A stretch of DNA of 64,000 nucleotides from Gloeocapsopsis crepidinum LEGE 06123 (GCF_015207655.1 NZ_JADEWN010000002.1:88385-152384), one strand, 5' to 3'; counted from the first letter of the stretch, positions 1 to 9,661 are shown. Made by a program: numbers and translations. Notes: a model not told the origin generated them from the sequence alone.

Positions 1-204
1 AGAGGTTTATGTCTCTGAGCGATGTACCTAACTAAAAGTCCTTAATTGCCAGTTAGCAGCTTTTAGAATATGCATCCAAAAGGGATATATAACTTTAGAT
101 AGATTAACTAGAACCTTAAAACAAAAACCGTATTTCCTATTTGACAGCCCTAGCAAAACCAAGCCAAGATGGAGAAAACGTAAATCTTTGTAAAGGCTGC
201 GGGA
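1..204. other. upstream region of dedA, no gene seen
   Basis: AT-rich leader before the first gene. A short open frame starting at 141 runs into the DedA gene in another frame; it has no family resemblance and I treat it as a shadow. The gene to the left of the window cannot be seen. Confidence 0.4.
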
Positions 205-837
205 ATGTCTCTGGAGTTTGTATCACTGGAGAAGATCCAGGAGTTTGCGCATTATTACGGCTACTGGGCAATATTTATCGGTATTTTGCTAGAGAACTTG
301 GGAATTCCCATCCCAGGAGAAACTGTAACCTTAATTGGAGGTTTTCTAGCTGGTAGTCAAGAACTCAATTATTGGTTTGTTCTAGGTAGTGCAATCTTGG
401 GCGCTGTTCTTGGTGGCACTTGCGGATATTGGATTGGCAGATATACGGGTTGGGAATTTATTCTTCGTACTGCTGGTTTTTTTCGTATTCCCGCAGTGCG
501 GTTAGAGGAACTGAAAGACAAATTTAGTCAAAATGCAGCTAAAGCAGTATTCTTTGGGCGATTTATTGCTTTATTACGCATCTTTTCAGGGTTATTAGCT
601 GGAATAGCTGGGATGTCTTTTGGCAAGTTTTTTGTATACAACTTAGCTGGGGCAGCCGTATGGGCATCTGTGATGGTTACTTTAGCTTTCTTTGTAGGAC
701 AGGTTGTGTCTTTAGAACAGTTAGTGTCCTGGGTAGGTGAATTTGCCATCTTAGCCTTAGCTATTGCTACTGCTTGGATTGTTGTTCCCTTGTGGTGGGA
801 GTCACGCCAAGTTAAGAAAATTGCCAGTGAAGACTAA
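205..837 (+). CDS. DedA/VTT-family membrane protein
   Basis: Polytopic inner-membrane protein of the DedA (SNARE-associated/VTT) family; members take part in lipid carrier recycling and envelope homeostasis. The 210 residues match the family length. Visible hallmarks are the re-entrant-loop motif ENLGIPIPGET near residues 30-40, the glycine-rich GGTCGYWIGR segment, and the arginine motif FGRFIALLR followed by SGLLAG near residues 115-130. Four to five hydrophobic segments are present. The ATG at 205 follows a purine-rich stretch. It stands alone, convergent with argG across a repeat-filled gap. The specific substrate cannot be told from sequence. Confidence 0.88.
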   Translation: MSLEFVSLEKIQEFAHYYGYWAIFIGILLENLGIPIPGETVTLIGGFLAGSQELNYWFVLGSAILGAVLGGTCGYWIGRYTGWEFILRTAGFFRIPAVRLEELKDKFSQNAAKAVFFGRFIALLRIFSGLLAGIAGMSFGKFFVYNLAGAAVWASVMVTLAFFVGQVVSLEQLVSWVGEFAILALAIATAWIVVPLWWESRQVKKIASED

Positions 838-871
838 GAGCAGAGGTGCAGGGAAAGCAGGAGAGATAGAG

Positions 872-930
872 GGTTTTGAGTTTTGAGTCGTGAAGTGTTG
901 AGTTTAAGAGAGTTATGAGTTATGAAGAGT
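872..930. repeat. heptameric short tandem repeats (GAGTTTT/GAGTTAT type)
   Basis: Degenerate tandem copies of a heptamer of the form GAGTTNT (GAGTTTT, GAGTTAT, GAGTGTT). Such short tandemly repeated repetitive (STRR) heptamers are known from cyanobacterial intergenic DNA. The same motif recurs in the gaps near 5230, 9610, 19740, 23890 and 32790 and around 62030. Confidence 0.7.
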
Positions 931-940
931 CTTTTAATTC

Positions 941-973
941 AAAACGTGCTAACGCACCGCTACGCTAACAAAA
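941..973 (+). repeat. dispersed intergenic repeat, type 2 (GTGCTAACGCACCGCTACGC core)
   Basis: A block of about 33 bp starting AAAACGTGCTAACGC and ending GCTAACAAAAC. It occurs nearly unchanged at 9662-9694, inverted at 32801-32834, and as a variant at 62036-62069. Every copy sits inside heptamer-repeat DNA between genes, so it is part of a composite dispersed element. Confidence 0.7.
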
Positions 974-1040
974 CTCATAACTTAAAATAATTGCCTCCAG
1001 CACCTTTGTTCGCTTTCCAAAACTCTTTCAACTCAAAACT

Positions 1041-1103
1041 CAAAACTAACCACTAGCTACTAATCACTCGCTCCTAGCCCCTAGCCTCTACCCTCTAGCC
1101 TCT
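1041..1103. repeat. heptamer array of the CCTAGCC/TCTAGCC type running into argG
   Basis: Repeated units such as CCTAGCC, TCTACCC and TCTAGCC run from the gap into the argG coding end. The argG stop codon (reverse complement of CTA at 1095-1097) and its last Arg-Gly codons lie within the array. Confidence 0.6.
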
Positions 1104-2297
1104 GACTTGCTTTGACCAAATTCGAGTTGGTAGTCCCCAAACGTAGATGAATCCTTCTGCAGCTTTGTGATCAAATTGATCGTCAGCACCGTAAGTTGCT
1201 AAATCTGGAGTGTAGAGAGAATTATCAGACCAGCGCCCGACAATCGTTGCGTTCCCCTTGAAGAATTTAAGACGCACAGTACCAGATACACGCTCTTGGG
1301 TTTTTTGCACAAAGGCATCGAGTGCACCTTTGAGCGGACTGTACCACAACCCGTTATAAATCATTTGGCTGTAAGTTTCTTCAATACCACGCTTGTAGTG
1401 GGTGACATCTGCTGTTAAGGTGAGGCTTTCTAAGTCGCGGTGCGCTTGAATTAAAACCAGCAAAGCTGGTGTTTCGTAAATTTCCCGTGATTTGATCCCG
1501 ACTAAGCGGTTTTCTACCATATCAATGCGCCCAACACCGTGATTACCAGCAATTTGGTTGAGTTGAGCGATCAGTTCTACAGGTGCGATCGCTTCTCCAT
1601 TTAGTTTGGTAGGCAGACCTTGCTCAAAGCTGATTTCAATGTATTCTGGCGTGTCAGGAGTATCAGCGATCGCCTTTGTCATCAAATAAATTTCTTCAAG
1701 TGGTTCGGTGCGGGGATCTTCTAAAGGTCCAGCTTCAATGCTGCGACCGAGTAAGTTACGGTCAATACTATAAGGCGAGGATTTTTTGACTGGCGCTGGA
1801 ATACCGAAGCGCTCGCCATACGCAATTGTTTCCTCACGACTCATTCCCCATTCGCGTGCTGGGGCTAGCACTTTCAAATTTGGGTTAAGTGCAGCAATAG
1901 AAACATCAAACCGGACTTGATCGTTACCTTTACCAGTACAGCCATGCGCAACCGCATCTGCACCGTACTTTTCTGCGGCTTCTACCAGAAGCTTCGCAAT
2001 GAGGGGACGCGCCAAAGCTGTTGACAGCGGATAGCGATTTTCATACAAAGCATTTGCCTGAATTGCAGCAAAGGCATAATCTTTAACAAAGCTTTCTTGT
2101 GCATTGATGACAAGCGATTCGCTAGCACCTGATTGCAGCGCTTTTTGTTTAATTGGTTCTAACTCATCTCCCTGCCCTAAATCTGCGGCTAAGGTAATAA
2201 CTTCTGCAACGCCCCACTCCTGTTTAAGATAGGGAATACAGACGGAGGTATCTACTCCACCGGAGTATGCTAGTACAACTTTGGTAGCACGACCCAT
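1095..2297 (-). CDS. argG: argininosuccinate synthase
   Basis: Ligates citrulline and aspartate using ATP to make argininosuccinate, the penultimate step of arginine synthesis; cytoplasmic. The 400-residue length is standard. The ATP pyrophosphatase P-loop AYSGGVDTS lies at residues 9-17. Conserved blocks visible further on include [12 protein letters not shown], the [12 protein letters not shown] motif and EDPRTEP. The start is an ATG preceded by purine-rich sequence. It is monocistronic here, with argB elsewhere in the window, so arginine genes are dispersed as is usual in cyanobacteria. The last two codons and the stop are built from a heptamer repeat. Confidence 0.97.
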   Translation of the reverse strand: MGRATKVVLAYSGGVDTSVCIPYLKQEWGVAEVITLAADLGQGDELEPIKQKALQSGASESLVINAQESFVKDYAFAAIQANALYENRYPLSTALARPLIAKLLVEAAEKYGADAVAHGCTGKGNDQVRFDVSIAALNPNLKVLAPAREWGMSREETIAYGERFGIPAPVKKSSPYSIDRNLLGRSIEAGPLEDPRTEPLEEIYLMTKAIADTPDTPEYIEISFEQGLPTKLNGEAIAPVELIAQLNQIAGNHGVGRIDMVENRLVGIKSREIYETPALLVLIQAHRDLESLTLTADVTHYKRGIEETYSQMIYNGLWYSPLKGALDAFVQKTQERVSGTVRLKFFKGNATIVGRWSDNSLYTPDLATYGADDQFDHKAAEGFIYVWGLPTRIWSKQVRG

Positions 2298-2395
2298 TGA
2301 TTCCTCGATTTAGCAAAACAACGAGTGATTATTATCTAACTAATTTATGCGCATTCTTGTCAGCCATGGCACAGATTTATTTATCATTCCGTCAT

Positions 2396-2410
2396 AAGTC
2401 ATGATGACTT
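2396..2410. promoter_or_regulatory. palindrome between argG and the glycosyltransferase gene
   Basis: A perfect dyad AAGTCAT-G-ATGACTT lies in the divergent intergenic region, about 100 bp upstream of argG and 120 bp upstream of the next gene. It could be an operator for either; the regulator is unknown. Confidence 0.35.
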
Positions 2411-2529
2411 ACAAATTGACAACGATCTATGGCAATCGTGTTAATGGGTAAAATTCATGATGAATGCTGGTTGTTTACTTGCTCAGATTCAAGCCTGGCT
2501 AAAAGCTAATCGTATTATGACTTTTGTAG

Positions 2530-3498
2530 GTGGTGCTAGGGGGAAGCGTGTTTTTTAGTATTGTGATTCCAACTTACAATCGTCAGCCGATTTTAGCGAA
2601 ATGTTTAATAGCCCTCGAACAGCAACTTTTAGCAGCTGATAGCGCCATCGAGGGTTACGAAGTTGTCTTGGTAGACGATGGTTCGACAGATGGCACTTTA
2701 GAGTGGTTGCAAGACAATGCTGCTGAGTTTCCTCACGTGCGATCGCATTTGCAAGATCACCAAGGACCAGCAGCCGCGCGGAATTTGGGTGTAGAGCGCG
2801 CGCAGGGAGATACGATTATTTTTATTGATAGCGACCTCGTTGTTACAGAAAATTTTCTCCAAGCTCACGCTGACGGGCTACAGCAAGGACAGCAAACCTA
2901 CGGTAGCGATCGCGTTTTTACCTATGGTCTTGTAATCAATACTTGCAATTTTGCCGATCCTACGGCAGAACCGTACAAAATTACCGATTTTTCCGCGGCT
3001 TATTTTGCGACGGGAAATGTGGCGATCGCCCGTCAGTGGCTGGAGAAAGCAGGGTTATTTGATACTCGATTTCAACTTTATGGCTGGGAAGATTTGGAGT
3101 TGGGAGTACGCTTAAAACAATTAGGCTTAAAACTTGTCAAATGCCCTGCGGCAGTTGGCTATCACTGGCACCCTCCCTTTAACCTCAAGCAAATTCCCAA
3201 CCTAATTGAAAAAGAAATTCAACGCGGGCGCATGGGAGTTCTATTTTATCAGAAACACCCCATTTGGGAAGTGCGCATGATGATTCAAATGACTTGGTTG
3301 CACCGTTTGCTTTGGGGACTGCTTTCACTAGGTGGTAATCTCAACGAACGTAGCTTGGCTCCTGTACTTCAGTGGTTAATCGATCAGGGTAAACCGCAGT
3401 TAGCCCTGGAAATTGCGCGGATTTTTCTAAATTGGTACAACGTTCAAGGTGTTTATTCGGCTTACTCTCAAATGCAGTCTGCTTCCCGCGCCAAGTAG
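2530..3498 (+). CDS. family 2 glycosyltransferase
   Basis: Probable GT-A fold glycosyltransferase that moves a sugar from a nucleotide-sugar donor onto a polysaccharide, lipid or protein. The N-terminus has the family opening FSIVIPTYNRQP, the donor-binding DDGSTDGT at 49-56 and the metal-binding DSD at 100-102. A GWEDLELGVRLKQLG block near residue 185 matches the galactosyltransferase-type acceptor region, with the ED pair as likely catalytic base. The frame opens with two adjacent GTG codons at 2530 and 2533, and no ATG lies in the first residues. No transmembrane segment is evident. Sugar and acceptor are unknown; there is no polysaccharide cluster around it. Confidence 0.85.
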   Translation: MVLGGSVFFSIVIPTYNRQPILAKCLIALEQQLLAADSAIEGYEVVLVDDGSTDGTLEWLQDNAAEFPHVRSHLQDHQGPAAARNLGVERAQGDTIIFIDSDLVVTENFLQAHADGLQQGQQTYGSDRVFTYGLVINTCNFADPTAEPYKITDFSAAYFATGNVAIARQWLEKAGLFDTRFQLYGWEDLELGVRLKQLGLKLVKCPAAVGYHWHPPFNLKQIPNLIEKEIQRGRMGVLFYQKHPIWEVRMMIQMTWLHRLLWGLLSLGGNLNERSLAPVLQWLIDQGKPQLALEIARIFLNWYNVQGVYSAYSQMQSASRAK

Positions 3499-3540
3499 GG
3501 ATTTTGGTGTGATACACTAGTAGAGTTGACCAAAATCGCA

Positions 3541-3602
3541 CATCCAGTTTTTTCGGGTGTTTCCTGTAAGGAAATACACCTGGATGGAGGATTAACCCGA
3601 AA
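3541..3602 (+). promoter_or_regulatory. structured rpsB leader, candidate S2 autoregulatory site
   Basis: The leader shows an outer stem CATCCAG (3541-3547) with CTGGATG (3580-3586), and an inner stem GGTGT-TTCC (3556-3564) with GGAAATACACC (3570-3580). The loop-side segment TTTCGGGT (3551-3558) is also perfectly complementary to ACCCGAAA (3595-3602), just before the ribosome binding site AGGAG. This permits an 8-bp pseudoknot or a competing fold. In E. coli, rpsB-tsf is repressed by S2 through its leader; a similar role here is inference. Confidence 0.55.
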
Positions 3603-3614
3603 TTAGGAGAAAAT

Positions 3615-4424
3615 ATGCCGGTTGTCTCATTGGCGCAAATGATGGAGGCAGGAGTTCACTTTGGGCATCAAACCCGACGGTGGAATCCTAAAATGGCTCC
3701 ATATATCTATACCTCCCGCAATGGAGTGCATATCATTGACTTGGTACAAACTGCCCAGTTAATGGACGATGCATATCAGTATACGCGTACTGCCGCAGAA
3801 CAAGGTAAGAAGTTCCTCTTTGTCGGTACAAAAAGGCAAGCAGCCGGAATCATCGCCCAAGAAGCAGCACGTTGTGGTTCGTATTACGTTAACCAAAGGT
3901 GGTTGGGCGGAATGCTGACTAACTGGACAACAATCAAAACACGTGCAGAGCGGTTAAAAGAATTGGAGCGCCGCGAAGAAAATGGAGCACTAGATTTGCT
4001 ACCAAAAAAAGAAGCTTCGGTACTGCGCCGCGAGATGGCAAAGCTACAGAAGTATTTGGGTGGAATTAAAACGATGCGTAAAATTCCTGATGTAGTCGTG
4101 ATTGTAGACCAGCGTCGGGAGTACAACGCCGTACAAGAATGTCAAAAACTAGGGATTCAAATTGTGTCAATGTTAGATACTAACTGCGATCCCGATGTAG
4201 TCGATGTTCCCATTCCAGCCAACGATGACGCAATTCGCTCAATCAAGCTAATTGTCGGCAAATTAGCAGACGCAATCTATGAAGGACGTCACGGTCAGCT
4301 AGAAGCAGAAGAGGAATACGATTACGAAGGTGCAGAGGAAGATCTCGAATACGACGAAAGCGAAATCGAGTATACTGACTCATTGCTACCAGACGAAGAA
4401 GAGGAACAAACCGAAGAAGAATAG
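3615..4424 (+). CDS. rpsB: 30S ribosomal protein S2
   Basis: Structural protein of the small ribosomal subunit, required for S1 binding and initiation. The N-terminus [24 protein letters not shown] is the S2 signature region, and the second signature is visible as [18 protein letters not shown]. It has 269 residues, slightly longer than the bacterial norm because of a highly acidic C-terminal tail rich in Glu, Asp and Tyr from about residue 235. The start ATG lies 9 bp after AGGAG. tsf follows after 61 bp, the standard rpsB-tsf operon. The structured leader upstream probably controls both. Confidence 0.97.
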   Translation: MPVVSLAQMMEAGVHFGHQTRRWNPKMAPYIYTSRNGVHIIDLVQTAQLMDDAYQYTRTAAEQGKKFLFVGTKRQAAGIIAQEAARCGSYYVNQRWLGGMLTNWTTIKTRAERLKELERREENGALDLLPKKEASVLRREMAKLQKYLGGIKTMRKIPDVVVIVDQRREYNAVQECQKLGIQIVSMLDTNCDPDVVDVPIPANDDAIRSIKLIVGKLADAIYEGRHGQLEAEEEYDYEGAEEDLEYDESEIEYTDSLLPDEEEEQTEEE

Positions 4425-4429
4425 AATAT

Positions 4430-4454
4430 AGCTTTCTGGAATTATCTGAAAGCT
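4430..4454 (+). promoter_or_regulatory. hairpin in the rpsB-tsf spacer
   Basis: AGCTTTC (4430-4436) pairs with GAAAGCT (4448-4454) around an 11-nt loop, between the two cistrons. There is no T-run after it, so it is more likely a processing or partial attenuation site than a full terminator. Confidence 0.35.
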
Positions 4455-4485
4455 CCAATTTAGTTAAGTAGGAAATTGAGGCAAG

Positions 4486-5145
4486 ATGGCGGAAATATCT
4501 GCACAAGTCGTCAAAGAGCTACGCGAAAGAACCGGCGCTGGCATGATGGACTGCAAAAAAGCGCTGAAAGAAAACGACGGTGATATGGACAAAGCCATTG
4601 AATGGCTGCGACAAAAAGGTATCACCTCTGCTGACAAAAAAGCTGGGCGCGTAGCAGCAGAAGGACTCGTAGGTAGCTACATTCACACTGGCGGTAGAGT
4701 TGGTGTATTAGTAGAAGTCAACTGCGAGACAGACTTCGTGGCTCGTCGTGAAGAATTTCAAACGCTGGTGCGGAACATCGCCATGCAAGTCGCGGCTTGC
4801 CCGAATGTCGAGTATGTCAAAGTAGAAGATATCCCAGCCGATATCGCCCAAAAAGAAAAAGAAATCGAAATGGGGCGGGACGATCTGGCGAAAAAGCCAG
4901 ACAATATCAAAGAAAAAATCGTTCAAGGTCGAATTGAAAAACGCTTGAAAGAAATGACTTTGATGGATCAACCCTACATTCGCGATCAAAATATTTCTGT
5001 GGAAGATTTAGTGAAACAAGCGATCGCGCAATTAGGTGAAAATATCCAAGTGCGTCGCTTTGTCCGCTTTGTCTTAGGCGAAGGTATCGATAAGCAAGAA
5101 AGCAATTTCGCAGAAGAGGTCGCTGCGCAAATGGGCAGTAAGTAA
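4486..5145 (+). CDS. tsf: translation elongation factor Ts
   Basis: Guanine-nucleotide exchange factor that recycles EF-Tu-GDP to EF-Tu-GTP; cytoplasmic. Both family signatures are visible: the UBA-like N-terminal region with [13 protein letters not shown] and the core motif [10 protein letters not shown]. The 219-residue length matches the short cyanobacterial and chloroplast-type EF-Ts rather than the longer E. coli form with its extra dimerisation subdomain. The start is an ATG. It is the second gene of the rpsB operon. A heptamer-type repeat begins directly after the stop. Confidence 0.96.
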   Translation: MAEISAQVVKELRERTGAGMMDCKKALKENDGDMDKAIEWLRQKGITSADKKAGRVAAEGLVGSYIHTGGRVGVLVEVNCETDFVARREEFQTLVRNIAMQVAACPNVEYVKVEDIPADIAQKEKEIEMGRDDLAKKPDNIKEKIVQGRIEKRLKEMTLMDQPYIRDQNISVEDLVKQAIAQLGENIQVRRFVRFVLGEGIDKQESNFAEEVAAQMGSK

Positions 5146-5304
5146 AATTAGGGGCGAGGGGTGAGTGATTGGTGCGTGAATTTTTTTGAATCTTAAAGAG
5201 TTTTGGAAAGTGCAGCGTGCCGGAGGCAACTATTTTGAGTTTTGAATTACAAAGAAGTGTCTTAACTCATAATTCAACACTCATAACTTCCCCTCACTCC
5301 TCGA

Positions 5305-5350
5305 CGCCACTTGCTACAACGGGGGACACCCCCGCAACGCAGTGGCTCCC
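5305..5350 (-). repeat. REP-like palindromic element, copy a
   Basis: An imperfect palindrome with outer arms CGCCACT and AGTGGC and an inner GC-rich stem CGGGGG/CCCCCG around ACA. Related copies are at 14924-14969 and 55373-55417 and a decayed one near 30814. It lies just upstream of the next gene and opens a false N-terminal extension in that reading frame. Confidence 0.75.
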
Positions 5351-5373
5351 CCTCACCCTTAGTTTTTGAGGCA

Positions 5374-6222
5374 ATGGCAACGATTGAACAAATTAAACGA
5401 GAGATTGCAGCTTTAGAAGAAGCGTGTCGCGTTCTTGCAGAAGAACTTTATGCGGCTTACACTAGTTATTTCATAGCCTTAGCGAAAGCTGTACGGCAAC
5501 AAGCAATCTTAGCTACTTATCACTTGTGTACACAGGGCTATCCAGAAGCGTTTTTGAGTTTATCTTTTAGCCAGCGACAGCAATTGCAGCAAGATGTACG
5601 TAGGGTAATACGGGAAGCAATTGATCAGTTATTGGCGATAACACAGGTTGAGGAAAAAGAAAACTTAGAACAAGAAATTAGAGAAGATATCAAACTGGAA
5701 GCTACAGAAGAGGCATTATTAGAATCTGTTAGTCCTCCTACGACAAGTTTTAGCACTCTGGTGAGATTTCCAACAAATCCGATAGATCTGCTCAAGTGGC
5801 AGCAAAATATCGAGCAGGCGATCGCCTCGCAACTGAAAACGATTTCGCGTGAAATTAACTATCTACTTCAGCAAGCAAAGATTTTGCCAGAGAAACTCCC
5901 CTTTCCATTACTCGATGCAGCATTAAACGCACCAGAACTTCCAGCTGAAGCGACTGCTGGACCGCCAAATTTATTAAACTTATTAGTAGAAGCAGAAAGC
6001 AATAGCAATCAAGAAGAATCCAGCGTCACTACGCTTGTTGCTATCTATCTACGGCTAGGCGAAATTGAGTTTGCTGATGCGACAATAAGAACTGAGCGCA
6101 ACCACATTCGTCATCTAGAAACCCGAAGCCGCACTTTATTGAAAGAATATTACAAGAAACAGCGCGAGCAAGCCATTGCAGAAGCAGAAGCAGCGTGGCG
6201 TGCTAGCTGGTTTGAAGATTAG
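5374..6222 (+). CDS. conserved hypothetical coiled-coil protein
   Basis: Function not recognised. I choose the ATG at 5374 (MATIEQIKREIAALEEAC); the frame is open back to 5311, but those 21 residues are translated from the REP-like element. The protein then has 282 residues and is mostly helical. There is an N-terminal amphipathic helix, a Glu-rich middle (KENLEQEIREDIKLEATEE), a proline-containing hinge near residue 205, and a C-terminal helix with RNHIRHLETRSRTLL. No signal peptide or transmembrane segment is seen. It lies between tsf and recG on the same strand, but repeats on both sides make co-transcription uncertain. Confidence 0.75.
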   Translation: MATIEQIKREIAALEEACRVLAEELYAAYTSYFIALAKAVRQQAILATYHLCTQGYPEAFLSLSFSQRQQLQQDVRRVIREAIDQLLAITQVEEKENLEQEIREDIKLEATEEALLESVSPPTTSFSTLVRFPTNPIDLLKWQQNIEQAIASQLKTISREINYLLQQAKILPEKLPFPLLDAALNAPELPAEATAGPPNLLNLLVEAESNSNQEESSVTTLVAIYLRLGEIEFADATIRTERNHIRHLETRSRTLLKEYYKKQREQAIAEAEAAWRASWFED

Positions 6223-6362
6223 CATTGTATTACCGCTGCGCAGAGTTAAGAATAATGAATGAAGTTAACTCAAAATTCAAAACTTTGAAATTACCTAGTC
6301 CAAATTTAAGTATTAAAGTTATAAAGAGAACCGATCGCTCTCGGCTGACTTGCTAATCACTT

Positions 6363-8858
6363 ATGACATCACTAGATTTAGGGCGATTGCAAAAAGCATT
6401 GGCAGTAGAAGCAGAACGCGGCTTTGCTGATTTAATAGGTAAGCAATATCGCTTTAGTGAATTTCTCTGTCTTAGTTTTGGTAAACCTCCAGTAGCTCTG
6501 CCGTTAGACGAGCGTCAGCGGTGGCAAGAAATAGCAGCACAATTTGCCAAATATCCAGAATTGCCATTAGAAGAACGACAACACCTGGTAGCTGAAGCAC
6601 GGAGATGCGTGTATCATACACAACGATATCAGCGTGGGGACAATGTCACAAAGCAAAGTACAAAAGAGCGATCGCCCCACTCAACAAAAACGAAACTCCC
6701 GCCGACAACACCCTTAGTACAACCGCTACAGACAGAAGCCGCAATCCGTATTGCACCGTACCTAGAGCAACCCTTAAAAAGCTTACCCGAAGTAGGAGTG
6801 AGAAGAAGTGGTTACTTAGCAAAACTGGGGTTGTATACAGTACGCGACGTTCTATTTTATTATCCCCGCGACCACATTGATTATGCACGACAAGTCAATA
6901 TCAAAGAATTGCAAGCAGGAGAGACAGTAACACTATTAGGAACAGTCAAGCGCTGTACTTGCTTTAATAGCCCGCGCAATCCTAAATTAACGATCCTGGA
7001 ACTTGTCCTTAAAGATAATACTGGTCAAATTCGGATTAATCGTTTTTTTGCAGGAGCGCGATACGGTCATCGTGGTTGGCAAGAACAGCAAAAACGTCGC
7101 TATCCTGTAGGTGCAGTTGTTGCTGCTTCTGGATTAGTCAAAGAAAGCAAATATGGTTTAACCTTAGAAGACCCCGAAATTGAAGTTTTGGCACATCCAG
7201 GAGATACGATTGATTCGCTGACAATCGGTCGAGTAGTACCAGTTTATGCTTTGACTGAGGGCGTAGGTGCAGATATGGTACGCAAAGCGGTTACGGCGGC
7301 TTTACCTGCGTGCGTACATCTCAAAGACCCCTTGCCATTTCGCCTGCGCGACAAGTATGGTTTGATGGAACTAAAAGCGGCGATCGCTAATATTCACTTT
7401 CCCTCAGATAGCACTTCTTTGGAAGTTGCTCGACGTCGCCTTGTTTTCGATGAATTTTTCTATTTACAACTCGGTTTACTACAACGCCAACACAAAGCAC
7501 GTCAAATTCAAAACGGTGCGATTTTAGCACGTACTGGAAAACTTATTCAAACATTTTACCAACTACTACCCTTTGAACTGACTAACGCTCAATCGCGAGT
7601 TGTTAACGATATCCTCGATGACTTACAAAAAACAGTACCGATGAATCGTTTGGTACAAGGAGATGTAGGTTCGGGAAAAACTGTTGTTGCTGTCATAGCA
7701 ATCCTTGCAGCGATTCAATCAGGTTATCAAGCAGCGTTAATGGCTCCAACAGAAGTGTTAGCAGAACAACACTATCGCAAATTAGTTAGCTGGTTTAATC
7801 TGTTGCATTTACCCGTAGAACTGTTAACAGGTTCTACAAAAACTGCAAAACGCCGCCAAATTCATGCTCAACTAGAAACAGGTGAATTACCGCTATTGGT
7901 CGGTACTCATGCTTTGATTCAAGAAAAAGTCAATTTTCAACGTTTAGGTTTAGTTGTGATTGACGAACAACATCGTTTTGGTGTAGGACAACGGGCACAG
8001 TTACAGCAAAAAGGCGAATCTCCGCACGTCTTGACAATGACAGCTACTCCCATTCCCCGTACGCTAGCGCTAACATTACATGGCGATTTAGATGTTAGTC
8101 AAATTGACGAACTACCACCAGGAAGACAACAAATTCAGACAACAGTTCTATCAGCAAAAGAACGCAGTCACGCCTACGACTTAATTAACCGCGAAATTGC
8201 CCAAGGACGTCAAACTTATATCGTTTTACCTTTAGTAGAAGAATCAGAAAAGCTGGATGTCCGTGCTGCTGTCGAAGAACATCAACGACTCCAAGAAAGT
8301 ATTTTTCCGCAATATCAAGTAGGCTTACTTCATGGTCGCATGAGTTCAGTTGATAAAGATACTGCTATTCATCAATTTCGTGACAATCAAACACAAATTT
8401 TAGTGTCAACAACCGTCATCGAAGTAGGAGTTGATGTACCCAATGCAACTGTGATGATGATTGAGAATGCTGAGCGTTTCGGTTTATCACAACTGCATCA
8501 ATTACGCGGTCGTGTGGGTCGGGGTGCAGCGAAATCTTACTGTCTTTTGATGAGTAATTCTAAAGCAGAGACTGCACTATCGCGGTTAAAAGTCTTAGAA
8601 CAATCGCAAGATGGCTTTTTCATTTCAGAGATGGATATGCGCTTTCGCGGTCCTGGAGAAGTCTTAGGGACAAGACAATCAGGATTACCAGACTTTACTT
8701 TAGCAAGTCTTGTAGAAGATCAAGAAGTTTTGGAATTAGCAAGAGCCGCCGCAGAAACAGTAATTGAACTTGATGCAACTTTAGAACGCTGGCGTTTGAT
8801 GAAAGCTGAGTTGGAATATCGCTATCAAAAATTAATGGGTGGTGCTATCTTGACGTAG
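6363..8858 (+). CDS. recG: ATP-dependent DNA helicase RecG
   Basis: Superfamily 2 helicase that regresses stalled replication forks and branch-migrates Holliday junctions. Visible parts are the wedge/OB region (LLGTVKRCTC through KLTILELVLKDNTGQIRINRFF), Walker A GDVGSGKT, the DEQH box in LVVIDEQHRFGVGQR, motif III MTATPIPRTLALT, motif V STTVIEVGVDVPNA and motif VI QLRGRVGRG. It has 831 residues, longer than E. coli RecG (about 690), because of an extra N-terminal region of about 150 residues that is common in cyanobacteria. ATG start. A short low-complexity Thr/Lys linker at about residues 98-115 separates this region from the core. Confidence 0.95.
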   Translation: MTSLDLGRLQKALAVEAERGFADLIGKQYRFSEFLCLSFGKPPVALPLDERQRWQEIAAQFAKYPELPLEERQHLVAEARRCVYHTQRYQRGDNVTKQSTKERSPHSTKTKLPPTTPLVQPLQTEAAIRIAPYLEQPLKSLPEVGVRRSGYLAKLGLYTVRDVLFYYPRDHIDYARQVNIKELQAGETVTLLGTVKRCTCFNSPRNPKLTILELVLKDNTGQIRINRFFAGARYGHRGWQEQQKRRYPVGAVVAASGLVKESKYGLTLEDPEIEVLAHPGDTIDSLTIGRVVPVYALTEGVGADMVRKAVTAALPACVHLKDPLPFRLRDKYGLMELKAAIANIHFPSDSTSLEVARRRLVFDEFFYLQLGLLQRQHKARQIQNGAILARTGKLIQTFYQLLPFELTNAQSRVVNDILDDLQKTVPMNRLVQGDVGSGKTVVAVIAILAAIQSGYQAALMAPTEVLAEQHYRKLVSWFNLLHLPVELLTGSTKTAKRRQIHAQLETGELPLLVGTHALIQEKVNFQRLGLVVIDEQHRFGVGQRAQLQQKGESPHVLTMTATPIPRTLALTLHGDLDVSQIDELPPGRQQIQTTVLSAKERSHAYDLINREIAQGRQTYIVLPLVEESEKLDVRAAVEEHQRLQESIFPQYQVGLLHGRMSSVDKDTAIHQFRDNQTQILVSTTVIEVGVDVPNATVMMIENAERFGLSQLHQLRGRVGRGAAKSYCLLMSNSKAETALSRLKVLEQSQDGFFISEMDMRFRGPGEVLGTRQSGLPDFTLASLVEDQEVLELARAAAETVIELDATLERWRLMKAELEYRYQKLMGGAILT

Positions 8859-9149
8859 ATTGTTAGCGATTAGTGATTAGCTGAGAATGCGAGTGGGAGT
8901 GAATTTGCTACTAAATAAATAAACATCCACCTCCGTAGACTACGGGTAAGGCATGCCTCACTCCAAAATCTCATCTTAATGTACGAAAGTACACTTTGCT
9001 TGAATAGCCTTGACTTTAGTCTAAGGGCATCTGTGATTTATGCAGAATGTCTATTGAGTTGGTAAAACAGATAGAATTTTAACAGAAGTATATAGTTAAA
9101 CATTGCTACGGGTTGGCTATATCTACAACTCAGTAAAAATTTATTGGCA

Positions 9150-9584
9150 ATGAAAGTTATGATTCAATTCAAAAGACTATTGAGTGCAACTAGCGTCTTA
9201 ACAATTATGGTTTCTGGTGCAGCGCTGATGACGACACTATCACCGCCAGTCGCGGCTCAGTCAGCAATATTTGTTGGTCAAGAAGCTCCTTACAGAGTCA
9301 GTCAACCGCAGATGGTAGGTTCTTTTATCTACGGTAGTCCTATTCCAACTCCTATGCCTGTAGATCCTGTCACTGGATTTTCTGTTCGTCGGACTCCAAT
9401 AAATTCATGGAATTCTACTCCTACGAGGAGAACAGGTACAGTTGTTAACTCTACGCTAGTCAATCCTGTTTTAGTGAATCCCACAATTCGAGATTCAACA
9501 CTCATCAATCCAGTTATTCTCAATTCAGGGCATCGCCGTATTAATAGAGTTCCTTCACGCGTTATTATTATCCCCTCAAACTAG
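9150..9584 (+). CDS. secreted hypothetical protein with NP/NS repeats
   Basis: Not recognised. An N-terminal signal peptide is clear: basic KVMIQFKRL, a hydrophobic core, and an Ala-rich cleavage zone ending VAAQS. The mature part is small and rich in Pro, Ser, Asn and Val. Near the C-terminus a short repeat series (VNSTLVNPVLVNPTI, DSTLINPVILNS) suggests a small beta-stranded or solenoid-like fold. I use the ATG at 9150; an upstream in-frame TTG at 9144 and another ATG at 9159 are alternatives. It is probably an extracytoplasmic or cell-surface protein; nothing in the neighbourhood points to a pathway. Confidence 0.65.
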   Translation: MKVMIQFKRLLSATSVLTIMVSGAALMTTLSPPVAAQSAIFVGQEAPYRVSQPQMVGSFIYGSPIPTPMPVDPVTGFSVRRTPINSWNSTPTRRTGTVVNSTLVNPVLVNPTIRDSTLINPVILNSGHRRINRVPSRVIIIPSN

Positions 9585-9661
9585 AACGGGGGAAGCAGAG
9601 GAGATCGAGAGTTATGACTAGAAGAAGTAGGAATGTTAAGTTATGAGAATTCTTGTCATTC

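Noticed and set aside
141..356. 71-residue frame overlapping the start of the DedA gene
   Set aside because: The DedA frame has clear family motifs; this is its shadow.
5311..5373. N-terminal extension of the coiled-coil protein
   Set aside because: These 21 codons are inside the REP-like repeat; the ATG at 5374 starts the conserved-looking part.
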